Below, in pieces: positions 7,371 through 15,564 of a DNA stretch of 16,601 nt. Every line of letters starts with the position of its first letter. Positions within the stretch are counted from its first letter, which is position 1. The notes below the pieces were generated by a model. The model was given only the letters and a program-made list of their open reading frames with translations, ran no database searches and was not told where the DNA came from. The DNA comes from Porticoccus sp. (GTDB lineage: Bacteria > Pseudomonadota > Gammaproteobacteria > Pseudomonadales > Porticoccaceae). The position numbers and the translations under genes were made by a program. Where the stretch lies: contig NYXF01000106.1 in NCBI GenBank assembly GCA_002685455.1, positions 1 to 16,601 of the forward strand, given 5' to 3'.

Positions 7371-8090
7371 TTATTGCGATAATGCCGCATTTTGGATTTT
7401 TAATAGATGGCTAATTCCACTTTTGGCCAGACTTACCATCTTATTAAATTGTTGATCAGTGAATGGGGCTCCTTCTGCGGTACCCTGGATTTCAATGAAT
7501 CCTCCATCGCTATTCATGACAATGTTCATATCGGTCTCAGCTGTTGAATCTTCATCATAATCTAAATCTAATACAGTATGCCCCTCAAACACACCAACTG
7601 AGACAGATGCAACCATCCCAATAAGTGGGTTTTCTTTAATTTTTCTAGTTTGTCGGAGACTCATAAGGGCGTCACTTAGTGCAACACAGGCCCCTGTAAT
7701 AGAAGCTGTACGAGTGCCTCCATCCGCCTGAATAACATCACAATCTATTTTGATAGTATTTTCTCCCAAGACGCTGAGATCAATAACCGCTCTCAAAGAG
7801 CGGCCTATTAGTCTCTGGATTTCCTGGGTCCTTCCGGATTGCTTGCCTTGGCTGGCCTCCCTATTCATTCTTGAATTAGTGGAACGAGGCAGCATACCGT
7901 ACTCTGCTGTAACCCAGCCTTGTCCTTTACCTCGTAAAAAATGCGGAACATTATTTTCTACACTAGCTGTGCAAATTACTTTGGTATCGCCGAATTCAAC
8001 AAGAACCGATCCCTCAGCATGCTTTATGAAGTTCCGTGTAATTTTTATATTGCGTAATTGATCTAAAGAACGGCCACTGGGTCGAATCAT
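7371..8090 (-). CDS. rph: Ribonuclease PH
   Basis: RNase PH is a phosphorolytic 3'-5' exoribonuclease that trims tRNA precursors and acts on some rRNA ends; it works as a hexameric ring. I set the start at ATG 8090-8088 rather than the in-frame upstream ATG at 8117, since AGGAAG lies 8 bases before it and the protein is then 239 residues, matching the family's 238. [13 protein letters not shown] is the expected N-terminus. [18 protein letters not shown] (85-102) forms the phosphate and RNA site. [18 protein letters not shown] and [14 protein letters not shown] (176-189) carry the metal-binding acids. The sequence is intact, unlike the frameshifted gene of E. coli K-12. It is divergent from gmk. 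The gene yicC, often found between these two, is missing. Confidence 0.97.
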   Translation of the reverse strand: MIRPSGRSLDQLRNIKITRNFIKHAEGSVLVEFGDTKVICTASVENNVPHFLRGKGQGWVTAEYGMLPRSTNSRMNREASQGKQSGRTQEIQRLIGRSLRAVIDLSVLGENTIKIDCDVIQADGGTRTASITGACVALSDALMSLRQTRKIKENPLIGMVASVSVGVFEGHTVLDLDYDEDSTAETDMNIVMNSDGGFIEIQGTAEGAPFTDQQFNKMVSLAKSGISHLLKIQNAALSQ

Positions 8091-8252
8091 ATTATTTGCT
8101 TCCTTTAAAATTAACATTTATTTTAACTGATTTATTTCGCTTATGTTCCTTCATGTTAAGATATTGTCTAATAATTTTATTTTTGAACGATAGATTCGGC
8201 AAATAACATCTCTCGATCGTCTGTAAAATAGTAATCGGAGGAAGTGAATTAG

Positions 8253-8870
8253 ATGTCTAACGCGGGCACACTCTATATAATTTCGGCACCATCTGGTGCA
8301 GGAAAAACAACTTTGGTTGGAGCTATTTTGGAAACAATGGCAGATATTGAGGCTTCTATTTCTCATACAACTCGACCGATGAGGCCTAGTGAAAAAAATG
8401 GAATAAATTATCACTTTGTTAACGAGGAAAAATTTTCTTCTTTAATAAAAAAAAATGCTTTTTTAGAATATGCCCAAGTTTTTAATCATTTTTATGGGAC
8501 CTCAAAAGAATGGGTAAGTAAAACTCTGTCAAGTGGTATTGATGTTATTCTAGAGATTGACTGGCAAGGTGCAGAACAAGTAAGGCGTTTAATTCCTGAA
8601 AGCAAAAGTGTGTTTATATTACCCCCGTCACTATATGAGCTTGAAAAACGTCTAACAAAACGCGGCCAGGACGATTCGTCTGTTATTAAACACCGACTTG
8701 ATGCAGCACAAGAGGAAATGTCGCACTATGAGAAAGCCGACTATCTGCTTATTAATGATGGGTTTGATGAGGCGCTTCGGGAACTCAGCTCAATTATCTT
8801 ACATAATCGTCTGGGGGTTCGCTTTCAAAAACAAAAAAATTTCAATTTACTAAAGAGCTTGTTGTCCTAA
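8253..8870 (+). CDS. gmk: Guanylate kinase
   Basis: Gmk phosphorylates GMP to GDP with ATP, feeding GTP and (p)ppGpp pools. The P-loop is IISAPSGAGKTTLVGAI (about 9-25). The GMP-binding region follows with SISHTTRPMRPSEKNGINYHF and FLEYAQVFNHFYGTS. VILEIDWQGAEQVR (about 96-109) is the conserved Walker-B-like stretch, and the lid ends in KRLTKRGQDD. The 205 residues match the family. A strong GGAGG (8237-8241) lies 11 bases before the ATG. It opens a cluster with rpoZ, spoT and ridA, an arrangement that puts guanine nucleotide supply beside (p)ppGpp metabolism and the RNA polymerase omega subunit. Confidence 0.98.
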   Translation: MSNAGTLYIISAPSGAGKTTLVGAILETMADIEASISHTTRPMRPSEKNGINYHFVNEEKFSSLIKKNAFLEYAQVFNHFYGTSKEWVSKTLSSGIDVILEIDWQGAEQVRRLIPESKSVFILPPSLYELEKRLTKRGQDDSSVIKHRLDAAQEEMSHYEKADYLLINDGFDEALRELSSIILHNRLGVRFQKQKNFNLLKSLLS

Positions 8871-8890
8871 AACCAGCGATTTTGTATAAT
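8862..8890 (+). promoter_or_regulatory. Promoter between gmk and rpoZ
   Basis: TTGTCC (8862-8867) and a perfect TATAAT (8885-8890) are spaced by exactly 17 bases. The -35 box lies in the last sense codons of gmk and the spacer begins at its stop codon. Transcription would start near 8897 and give rpoZ a leader of about 60 bases. This suggests rpoZ-spoT-ridA can be expressed independently of gmk. Confidence 0.55.
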
Positions 8891-8958
8891 TAATTGATAT
8901 TGGTCTTTAACACTACTATATGTATTTTTTCAAAAAATCAACTATGACGGATTAACAA

Positions 8959-9297
8959 ATGGCTAGAATTACTGTAGAAGATTGCCTCAAAAACGTAGAT
9001 AACCGCTTCGAACTTGTTATGGTTAGCTCTAAAAGAGCACGCCAAATAGCTCTAGGGGAAAAGGAAGCTTTAGTGCCTATAGAGAACGATAAACCTTCTG
9101 TAGTTGCCCTCCGGGAAATCGAGCAAGGACTAGTAACAGCTGATATATTAATAGATAAGAAACCAAGCGATTTTGTGATGAAGTCCGCAGAGATCGAACC
9201 TAGCTCAGACGACGATGCTCCGATTGAAACGTCTTCAAAAGAAACTAATGTTTTGTCCGAAGGTTTAATCACAACACCCGATAAAAAAGAACTATAA
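8959..9297 (+). CDS. rpoZ: RNA polymerase omega subunit
   Basis: Omega helps assemble RNA polymerase by binding the beta' subunit, and in proteobacteria it forms part of a (p)ppGpp binding site. The N-terminus [20 protein letters not shown] is the family signature; [12 protein letters not shown] and [12 protein letters not shown] follow as expected. At 112 residues it is longer than the E. coli protein (91). The extra length is an acidic, Ser-rich tail of roughly 40 residues that looks disordered. The ribosome-binding site is weak (ACGGAT about 6 bases before the ATG). It is followed 21 bases later by spoT, the conserved gene pair. Confidence 0.97.
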   Translation: MARITVEDCLKNVDNRFELVMVSSKRARQIALGEKEALVPIENDKPSVVALREIEQGLVTADILIDKKPSDFVMKSAEIEPSSDDDAPIETSSKETNVLSEGLITTPDKKEL

Positions 9298-9318
9298 TTT
9301 AATGCAGGAGATGGAATC

Positions 9319-11430
9319 TTGGTAACCTCTAAGGTAGCCGAAGCTTTTGGTCAGAAACTCTCCCCATACCTCGAAACAAACCAAGTCTATAGTGTCCTGC
9401 AGGCTTATAAGTTCGCAGAACAATGTCATGAAGGCCAAATTAGGCAGACTGGTGAACCATATATAACCCACCCCCTCGCCGTGGCAACAATCCTTGCAGA
9501 TATGCATCTAGATCATGAAGGAATAATGGCAGCACTCCTGCACGATGTTCTCGAAGATACGCATGTAAATAAAAAAGAGCTCGAAGATCTTTTTGGAAAG
9601 ACTGTTGCAGAGCTAGTTGATGGACTCACTAAGCTGGACGAAATAGAAACAACGTCAAGGGCAGAAAGACAGGCAGATAGTTTTCAAAAAATGACATTAG
9701 CCATGTCAAAAGATGTAAGAGTAATGCTTATAAAGTTAGCCGACCGTCTACATAATATGAGGACTATTAAAGGTTTAAGTCCACAAAAAAGACGCAGGAT
9801 TGCACGTGAAACGCTTGAAATTTATGCGCCTATTGCTCAACGGTTAGGTATCAACAACGTCAGAGTAGAATTTGAAGAGCTAGGTTTCTCATCTATGTAT
9901 CCGGTTAGGCACAAACGGATGATGGAAGCTCTTAAGGCTGCCCGTGGCCCACGGCGGGAAATTGTCAAAGAAATTAAAGATAGTATAGATGCTCGACTAA
10001 ACAAAGAATCTATAACAGCTGAAGTTACAGGTAGAGAAAAGCACCTTTGGAGTATTTATCAAAAAATGAAAAGTAAAAAAAAATCTTTTCGCGACATTAT
10101 GGATGTTTTTGCTTTTCGAATCGTCGTAGACTCCGTTGACGACTGCTATCGTACTTTAGGCATTATGCATAATCTTTTCAAACCAGTCGCAGGTGAATTC
10201 AAAGACTACATTGCGATACCCAAGGTAAACGGATACCAGTCCCTGCATAATATATTAGTAGGGATGCACGGGGTGCTAATTGAAATTCAAATCAGAACAA
10301 AAGATATGGATGATATGGCAAATTATGGTATAGCTGCGCACTGGCTTTATAAATCACGTGAAGAGGGAAATCCCAGAGCATATAGATGGATTCAAGGTCT
10401 ATTAGAGATACAAAAACGAGCAGGAGACTCACTTGAATTTATTGAGCACGTCAAAACAGATTTATTTCCAGATGAAGTTTATGTTTTTACAACACAGGGT
10501 GAGATCATATCTCTTCCACAAGGCGCCACACCAGTTGATTTTGCTTATGCGGTGCATACTGATCTTGGGAACACATGCATCGCTTGCAAAAGTAACGGTC
10601 AATTGATCCCTCTATCGGAGGGACTTGAAAGTGGCGTAAGAATTGAAATTATATCAGCCAAGGACGCACAGCCAAACCCGTCTTGGCTGAATTTCGTAAT
10701 GACAGCTAAGGCTCGTAGTGCAATTCGCCACTTTCTCAAGCACCAACAGCATGATGATTCAATAATTTTAGGAAAAAATCTCCTCGATAGGGCTCTAGGT
10801 ATTTTCGGCACGAACTATAAAAGTATACGAAAATCTTGGATTAAAAGAGCTTTGAAAGAGACGGGCTGTAGTAAATTTGAGGACGTGCTGCAACAAATCG
10901 GTCTGGGTGATAGGATGGCATATGCCTTAGCTAATCTAATGGCTCCGCCGTCCATGCGAAAAGATAAAATACCCGAAAAATTCGAATCGCCGATCATGAT
11001 TGATACAAGGGAGGGTTTAATTATAAATTATGCCCGTTGTTGTCATCCCATACCAGGGGATTCTATCCTAGGTCACCTCAGCCCCGGTAAAGGTCTTGTT
11101 GTCCATATTGATATTTGCAAGAACCTAGACGAAATACGAACTAACAAAGAAAAATGTATACCTCTGAATTGGTCCAGCAAAGTCAAAGGTGATTTTGCAG
11201 TAGCATTTAAGGTTGAATTGGTGTCAGAGAGAGGTATCGTTGCTTCCTTAGCTTCGCGCATTTCCGAAACAGAGGCTACAATATTAAAAATCCAAACAGA
11301 AGAAAGAGATAGTTTCTCAATGATTATAGATTTACTTATTGAAGTTAGAGGTAGGCTACACTTTGCTCAAGTTATCAAGCGTATCAGAATTTTAAAACAA
11401 GTACAGCGAGTATATCGCATAACAAGTTAA
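9319..11430 (+). CDS. spoT: Bifunctional (p)ppGpp synthetase/hydrolase
   Basis: SpoT makes and degrades (p)ppGpp in response to nutrient stress. Domains over 703 residues are as follows. The HD hydrolase has THPLAVA and ALLHDVLEDT (His75-Asp76 and Glu79-Asp80), then LADRLHNMRT. The synthetase has EFKDYIAIPKVNGYQSLH and IEIQIRTKDMDDMA. The TGS domain begins FPDEVYVFTTQGEIISLPQG. The zinc-finger-like domain has ARCCHPIPGDSILGHLSPGK, and the ACT domain lies at the C-terminus (about 625-703). The intact HD catalytic set argues for SpoT rather than RelA. The start is TTG 9319, with AGGAG (9306-9310) 8 bases upstream; the ATG at 9311 is out of frame and soon stops. An imperfect hairpin lies in the coding DNA at 10654-10690. 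Confidence 0.97.
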   Translation: MVTSKVAEAFGQKLSPYLETNQVYSVLQAYKFAEQCHEGQIRQTGEPYITHPLAVATILADMHLDHEGIMAALLHDVLEDTHVNKKELEDLFGKTVAELVDGLTKLDEIETTSRAERQADSFQKMTLAMSKDVRVMLIKLADRLHNMRTIKGLSPQKRRRIARETLEIYAPIAQRLGINNVRVEFEELGFSSMYPVRHKRMMEALKAARGPRREIVKEIKDSIDARLNKESITAEVTGREKHLWSIYQKMKSKKKSFRDIMDVFAFRIVVDSVDDCYRTLGIMHNLFKPVAGEFKDYIAIPKVNGYQSLHNILVGMHGVLIEIQIRTKDMDDMANYGIAAHWLYKSREEGNPRAYRWIQGLLEIQKRAGDSLEFIEHVKTDLFPDEVYVFTTQGEIISLPQGATPVDFAYAVHTDLGNTCIACKSNGQLIPLSEGLESGVRIEIISAKDAQPNPSWLNFVMTAKARSAIRHFLKHQQHDDSIILGKNLLDRALGIFGTNYKSIRKSWIKRALKETGCSKFEDVLQQIGLGDRMAYALANLMAPPSMRKDKIPEKFESPIMIDTREGLIINYARCCHPIPGDSILGHLSPGKGLVVHIDICKNLDEIRTNKEKCIPLNWSSKVKGDFAVAFKVELVSERGIVASLASRISETEATILKIQTEERDSFSMIIDLLIEVRGRLHFAQVIKRIRILKQVQRVYRITS

Positions 11431-11446
11431 TAAAAAGGGCATCAAT

Positions 11447-11830
11447 ATGATCAATAAAGCCATTATAAATACAGAGAAAGCTCCTACAGCAATAGGAACC
11501 TACTCTCAAGCGATCAAGGTCAATAACACTGTATATTTATCGGGTCAGATTGCACTCGATCCAAAAACAATGGAATTAGTAAGAGGCGGTATTGAGTGTG
11601 AAATTAATCAAGTTTTTGACAATCTGGCGGCTGTGTGTCAAGCAGCCGGTGGTGATTTAAAAAATATAGTTAAATTAAATATCTACCTGGTTGATCTTAG
11701 TTATTTTGCTATAGTCAATACTATTATGGCCAAATACTTTGAAAATCCATATCCAGCAAGGGCTGTAATTGGGATAAATGAGTTACCAAAAGCTGCTAGC
11801 ATTGAAATGGATGCTATTATGGTAATCTAA
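11447..11830 (+). CDS. ridA: RidA/YjgF/YER057c-family enamine/imine deaminase
   Basis: RidA hydrolyses reactive 2-aminoacrylate and related enamines/imines released by PLP enzymes, protecting other PLP enzymes. The 127 residues match the family. Expected motifs are GTYSQAIKVNNTVYLSGQI, the substrate Arg in YPARAVIGINELPKAASIE, and the Glu of SIEMDAIM corresponding to E. coli Glu120. The next conserved Glu is replaced by Asp. AAAGGG ends 7 bases upstream of the ATG, and only 16 bases separate it from spoT, so it probably shares that transcript. Its last 4 bases overlap the end of the convergent SDR gene. Confidence 0.97.
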   Translation: MINKAIINTEKAPTAIGTYSQAIKVNNTVYLSGQIALDPKTMELVRGGIECEINQVFDNLAAVCQAAGGDLKNIVKLNIYLVDLSYFAIVNTIMAKYFENPYPARAVIGINELPKAASIEMDAIMVI

Positions 11831-12729
11831 TCCTTTATCAATAAAGATTTATACCCCTCCTTAAAATTTGAGAAGATAAAAGTATAACCACTATCTTTTA
11901 TTAATTTATTGCTACATCTTCTATTTGGATTTTGGCCACCTAATTGTTTTGATATTTCATTTTTTTGAGTGGGTATAACGCCCATTTGATTTGCTAACCA
12001 AGTTTGTATTTCATGAGTAGGAACTGGCTGGTCATCAGTACCAATATAGAGATCTGAAACATATTTTTTTTGTGAATATAGTTTTAGTATATGAATTATA
12101 ATACCAACACAATCATCAACATGAATTCTATTTGTCCAAATTATGGGGTATTTAGGTGCGATCCTTCCCTCTTTGATATTATTTAACAATCTACCTCGAT
12201 ATGGACCATATATTCCAGAAAAACGAATGATTACTGACTTAATCGATGTGTTTTCATCAACAGATAGTTCCTCAGATATTGATTTGACTATGTTCTCGGC
12301 CTCTAATAGCCTTTTTCCCCTATATGATTTTGAAGAAGCTACTGATGATTCATCCACCCATTCCCCACAGCATTGACTGTAAACACCTGTACTGGATACC
12401 CATACAATTAATTGCGGGCGGTATGATAATTTTTTTAGAGTCGATTTTAAAACGTTCGCACCAGTGACATAACTATCTAAATATCCTTGGTCACTCATAT
12501 AATCAGGAGTCAAAGTAATAACAATGATATCAATATTTGAATTGTCTAATATAAATAAAAAATTTTCGCTATCACAAAGATCTCCTTTTATCGCCTCTAT
12601 ATCTGATGGCAAAGCTGAGGGTTCTCTCCGCATTGCAAGTGTTTGCCAATGACCATATAAGTTATTGTCTGAAAGCGTTCGGATTACCCGAACACCAATA
12701 TCTCCGCAACCAGCAAACAAGACTTTCAA
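11827..12729 (-). CDS. SDR-superfamily NAD(P)-binding protein, YeeZ-like
   Basis: This is an extended-type Rossmann protein of about 300 residues. The cofactor loop is VLFAGCGDIGVRVI (Gly7-x-Gly9-xx-Gly12). Other family blocks are VWVSSTGVYSQ (about 108-118), GEWVDESS, IRFSGIYGPYRGRLL, TNRIHVDDCVG and NRRCSNKLIKDSGY near the end. This set resembles the uncharacterised YeeZ family of NAD-dependent epimerase/dehydratase-like proteins; the substrate is unknown. The start is TTG 12729-12727, backed by AAGGA about 8-9 bases upstream. It is divergent from recG and convergent with ridA, overlapping it by 4 bases. The protein looks more divergent and Lys/Ile/Ser-rich than its housekeeping neighbours. 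Confidence 0.82.
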   Translation of the reverse strand: MKVLFAGCGDIGVRVIRTLSDNNLYGHWQTLAMRREPSALPSDIEAIKGDLCDSENFLFILDNSNIDIIVITLTPDYMSDQGYLDSYVTGANVLKSTLKKLSYRPQLIVWVSSTGVYSQCCGEWVDESSVASSKSYRGKRLLEAENIVKSISEELSVDENTSIKSVIIRFSGIYGPYRGRLLNNIKEGRIAPKYPIIWTNRIHVDDCVGIIIHILKLYSQKKYVSDLYIGTDDQPVPTHEIQTWLANQMGVIPTQKNEISKQLGGQNPNRRCSNKLIKDSGYTFIFSNFKEGYKSLLIKD

Positions 12730-12763
12730 TTAGTTTTTCCTTTTATGGTTTGTTTTCGCTATT

Positions 12764-12769
12764 ATTATA
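12764..12769 (-). promoter_or_regulatory. -10 box for the SDR gene
   Basis: On the minus strand a perfect TATAAT lies about 35 bases upstream of the TTG start. No good -35 element is found at 16-18 bases; TTAAAG at 19 is the nearest. It is a plausible but incomplete promoter. Confidence 0.3.
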
Positions 12770-12841
12770 AATGAAAGATCATAAATAACTTTAACTGAAT
12801 CGTTTCTATAAACCTATTTATCTAGCTGTGATTTAGCATAT

Positions 12842-14914
12842 ATGAACAGTCCAAATCTTGACCAGCTTCATGTATCTACCCTCAATGGAGTTGGCGCTCA
12901 AATTTCGTCTAAATTATCCAAATTAGGGATTTATACTATACAAGATTTGGTGTTTCATTTACCACATCGGTATATTGACAGAACAGAAATATCTCCCATC
13001 GGAACACTAGAAACTGACCAAGAGGTCGTTATTGAAGGTGTAATCACTGAATCTGAAGTGATTTATGGTCGACGCAGAAGCTTACTTTGTCGGTTAGAGG
13101 ATATTACCGGTTCTGTAAGTTTACGTTTTTTTCATTTTAATAGTTCTCTTCAGAGATGCTTGAAAAGAAATACTTTTTTAAGATGTTATGGTCAAACCAA
13201 AATTGGTAGTTCAGGAATCGAGATATACCATCCAGAATATCAATTTATTAATCGGGATAAACCTACGTCTCTTCAAAAGATTTTGACGGCTGTTTATCCA
13301 ACTACTCAGGGTATTTCTCAACAAAGAATGAGAAATATAGTGCTACAGGCGCTAGCTTTGATAGATACAGGTAAGTTAGAAGAACTACTACCGAATATAT
13401 TACAAAAATTACCACTCAAAGATGAGCTAAAATTAATTCATCAGCCACCTAGTGATACTCCAATTGAAGAATTAATCAGAGGAGAACACCGCGCACAAAA
13501 ACGCTTAGCTTTTGAAGAGCTTCTAGCACATAATCTTAGCTTGTTGAAACTTCGCCAATCGATACAACAGAGGGGAGGGCCAATTCTCAAAGTGAATAAT
13601 ATACTGCATGAAAGATTCTTAAATTCTCTGCCATTTATGCTTACTACTGCACAGAATAGGGTGAGTTTAGAGATACAAAAAGATTTAAATAGCTCTACAC
13701 CCATGCTTCGACTTCTTCAAGGTGACGTTGGATCTGGCAAAACGGTTGTTGCAGCAATCGCAGCACTTCAGTGTATAGCTAATGGAAAACAGTGCGCTTT
13801 GATGGCCCCTACAGAAGTTTTAGCAGAACAGCACTTTTCATCTTTTGGGGATTGGTTAAAACCACTCGGAGTAAAGCTAGGTTGGCTTTCAGGAAAAATG
13901 AAAAGCAAAGCTAGAATACAGCAGCTAGATTCCATAGAGAATGGTTCAGCTCAAATCGTTGTTGGTACACATGCGCTGTTTCAGGAGGAGGTTTGTTTTC
14001 ATAATCTAGCTTTAACTATTATAGATGAACAGCACCGATTTGGTGTACATCAGAGACTTGCACTACAAGAAAAAAGACGAAGTGGTAACCAAGTTCCACA
14101 TCAACTGATAATGACAGCGACACCAATTCCGAGAACACTAGCTATGACCACATATGCTAATCTGGATGTGTCTGTTATTGATAAAAGTCCTCCCGGTCGC
14201 TTACCAGTCAATACAGTTGTTATGTTAGATAGGCATAGAAAAAGGGTGATTGATCGGATACAGCATGCTTGCGCTAATGGCTGTCAAGCATACTGGATAT
14301 GTACGCTCATTGAAGAATCAGACATTCTGGAAGCTCAGGCAGCTGAGGTAACAGCAAGAGAACTTCACCTATTGCTTCCAAAATTAAAAATTGGATTAGT
14401 ACATGGAAGACAAAAGCCGGATGAAAAATCTACCACGATTGCAGCATTTAAGTCTGGAGAAATTCAACTACTTGTTGCTACAACTGTAGTTGAAGTTGGT
14501 GTTGATGTACCAAATGCAAGCTTAATGATAATCGAAAATCCAGAACGGCTCGGGCTTGCACAACTTCATCAACTGAGAGGTAGAGTAGGGCGCGGGGAAA
14601 AAGAAAGTCACTGTGTATTATTATATAGTCCACCCTTATCGAGAAATAGTAGTGAAAGACTAAAAGTTATGAGGCAAACAAATGATGGATTTAAAATAGC
14701 TGAAATGGACCTTAAGCTCCGTGGAGCAGGTGAAGTTCTTGGAACTAAGCAAACAGGGGAAATAGCATTTAGGATAGCGGACTTAAATAGAGACGCTCAC
14801 CTGATATCTGAAGTACAAAAAATAGCTCAATTGCTTTTATCTGAATATCCATCAAATGTTGAGCCTCTCATTCAAAGGTGGCTTGGTAGTGACGAACAAT
14901 ATGGACAGGTGTAG
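12842..14914 (+). CDS. recG: ATP-dependent DNA helicase RecG
   Basis: RecG is a monomeric double-strand DNA translocase that regresses stalled replication forks and processes R-loops and Holliday junctions. The 690 residues match the family length (about 690). The N-terminal wedge domain contains LGIYTIQDLVFHLPHRYIDR and an OB fold (about 60-140). Helicase motif I is LLQGDVGSGKTVVA (about 291-304), motif Ia MAPTEVLAEQ, motif II DEQH at 395-398 with RFGVHQR, and motif III TATPIPRT at 425-432. Motif VI is LHQLRGRVGRG (about 575-585), followed by the C-terminal TRG-like block KLRGAGEVLGTKQTG. The ATG at 12842 gives the expected N-terminus but no clear ribosome-binding site. It starts the plus-strand run leading to ubiC, ubiA and phoB. 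Confidence 0.98.
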   Translation: MNSPNLDQLHVSTLNGVGAQISSKLSKLGIYTIQDLVFHLPHRYIDRTEISPIGTLETDQEVVIEGVITESEVIYGRRRSLLCRLEDITGSVSLRFFHFNSSLQRCLKRNTFLRCYGQTKIGSSGIEIYHPEYQFINRDKPTSLQKILTAVYPTTQGISQQRMRNIVLQALALIDTGKLEELLPNILQKLPLKDELKLIHQPPSDTPIEELIRGEHRAQKRLAFEELLAHNLSLLKLRQSIQQRGGPILKVNNILHERFLNSLPFMLTTAQNRVSLEIQKDLNSSTPMLRLLQGDVGSGKTVVAAIAALQCIANGKQCALMAPTEVLAEQHFSSFGDWLKPLGVKLGWLSGKMKSKARIQQLDSIENGSAQIVVGTHALFQEEVCFHNLALTIIDEQHRFGVHQRLALQEKRRSGNQVPHQLIMTATPIPRTLAMTTYANLDVSVIDKSPPGRLPVNTVVMLDRHRKRVIDRIQHACANGCQAYWICTLIEESDILEAQAAEVTARELHLLLPKLKIGLVHGRQKPDEKSTTIAAFKSGEIQLLVATTVVEVGVDVPNASLMIIENPERLGLAQLHQLRGRVGRGEKESHCVLLYSPPLSRNSSERLKVMRQTNDGFKIAEMDLKLRGAGEVLGTKQTGEIAFRIADLNRDAHLISEVQKIAQLLLSEYPSNVEPLIQRWLGSDEQYGQV

Positions 14915-14985
14915 TGTCTAATATAAAATGTAAATACAGAATAAAATAAAAGTTTGTTGCTCAACTTGTAATTATAGGAAAAACA

Positions 14986-15564
14986 TTGACTGCTGCTAAA
15001 AAATCAAATCAAATATTTATACATGAGCCCAACTGGCACGCCTATAAAAGGACTCCTAATATCTCTATTTCACTGAATATGAGGGATTGGCTGCTCGATA
15101 GGGGGTCTTTAACGCAACGATTAACAGAACTTAGTGGGGGCAATTTTCGCGTAAAAGTTCTCAAGCAAAATATTTCAACTCCAGCTTTATCAGAAACTAA
15201 GGCCTTAAAAATCCCTTTACGCCAAAAGGCACTTATTAGACAAGTTTTCCTATATTGTCGCAATGAGCCATTGGTTTATGCACGAAGTGTAATTCCACTA
15301 GGAACTTTGACTGGAAGATTAAGATATTTACAAAACCTCCAAAATAAAGCACTAGGGGCTCTTTTGTTTAAAGATGCAACTATGAAACGGGGAATCATAA
15401 ATATTGGCTCTACAAAAATTAATCCTCACTCTCATCATAAGTTTGTTACCACAAATGATTTGGAAGTATGGGGTCGTCGCTCATTATTTTATATTGATAA
15501 AAAACCATTATTGGTTAGTGAGCAATTTATGCCGGCACTTCAAAATATCATAGAACATGAGTAA
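14986..15564 (+). CDS. ubiC: Chorismate--pyruvate lyase
   Basis: UbiC converts chorismate to 4-hydroxybenzoate and pyruvate, the first committed step of ubiquinone synthesis. Family blocks are WLLDRGSLTQRL (35-46), IRQVFLYCRNEPLVYARSVIP (split across about 84-104) and GRLRYLQNLQNKALGALLF. The end carries LEVWGRRSLFYIDKKPLLVS, then EQFMPA. Arg85 and Glu179 align with the catalytic Arg76 and Glu155 of E. coli UbiC. At 192 residues it is longer than the E. coli protein (165), with extra N-terminal residues. The start is TTG 14986, with AGGAA 5 bases upstream. Its last 8 bases overlap the proposed ubiA start, suggesting coupled translation. Confidence 0.94.
   Translation: MTAAKKSNQIFIHEPNWHAYKRTPNISISLNMRDWLLDRGSLTQRLTELSGGNFRVKVLKQNISTPALSETKALKIPLRQKALIRQVFLYCRNEPLVYARSVIPLGTLTGRLRYLQNLQNKALGALLFKDATMKRGIINIGSTKINPHSHHKFVTTNDLEVWGRRSLFYIDKKPLLVSEQFMPALQNIIEHE

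Noticed and set aside
8924..8938. A-T6-C-A6-T palindrome upstream of rpoZ as a terminator or operator
   Set aside because: A 1-base loop cannot form an RNA hairpin, there is no GC stem, and homopolymer palindromes are expected by chance in AT-rich spacers.
10607..10622. TCCCTC/GAGGGA hairpin in spoT
   Set aside because: Six pairs inside coding sequence, within chance expectation for a gene of this length.
11833..11846. CTTTAT-CA-ATAAAG between ridA and the SDR gene as a possible bidirectional terminator
   Set aside because: The loop would be 2 bases or the stem only 5 AT-rich pairs, with no T-run. It is also within the SDR coding sequence.
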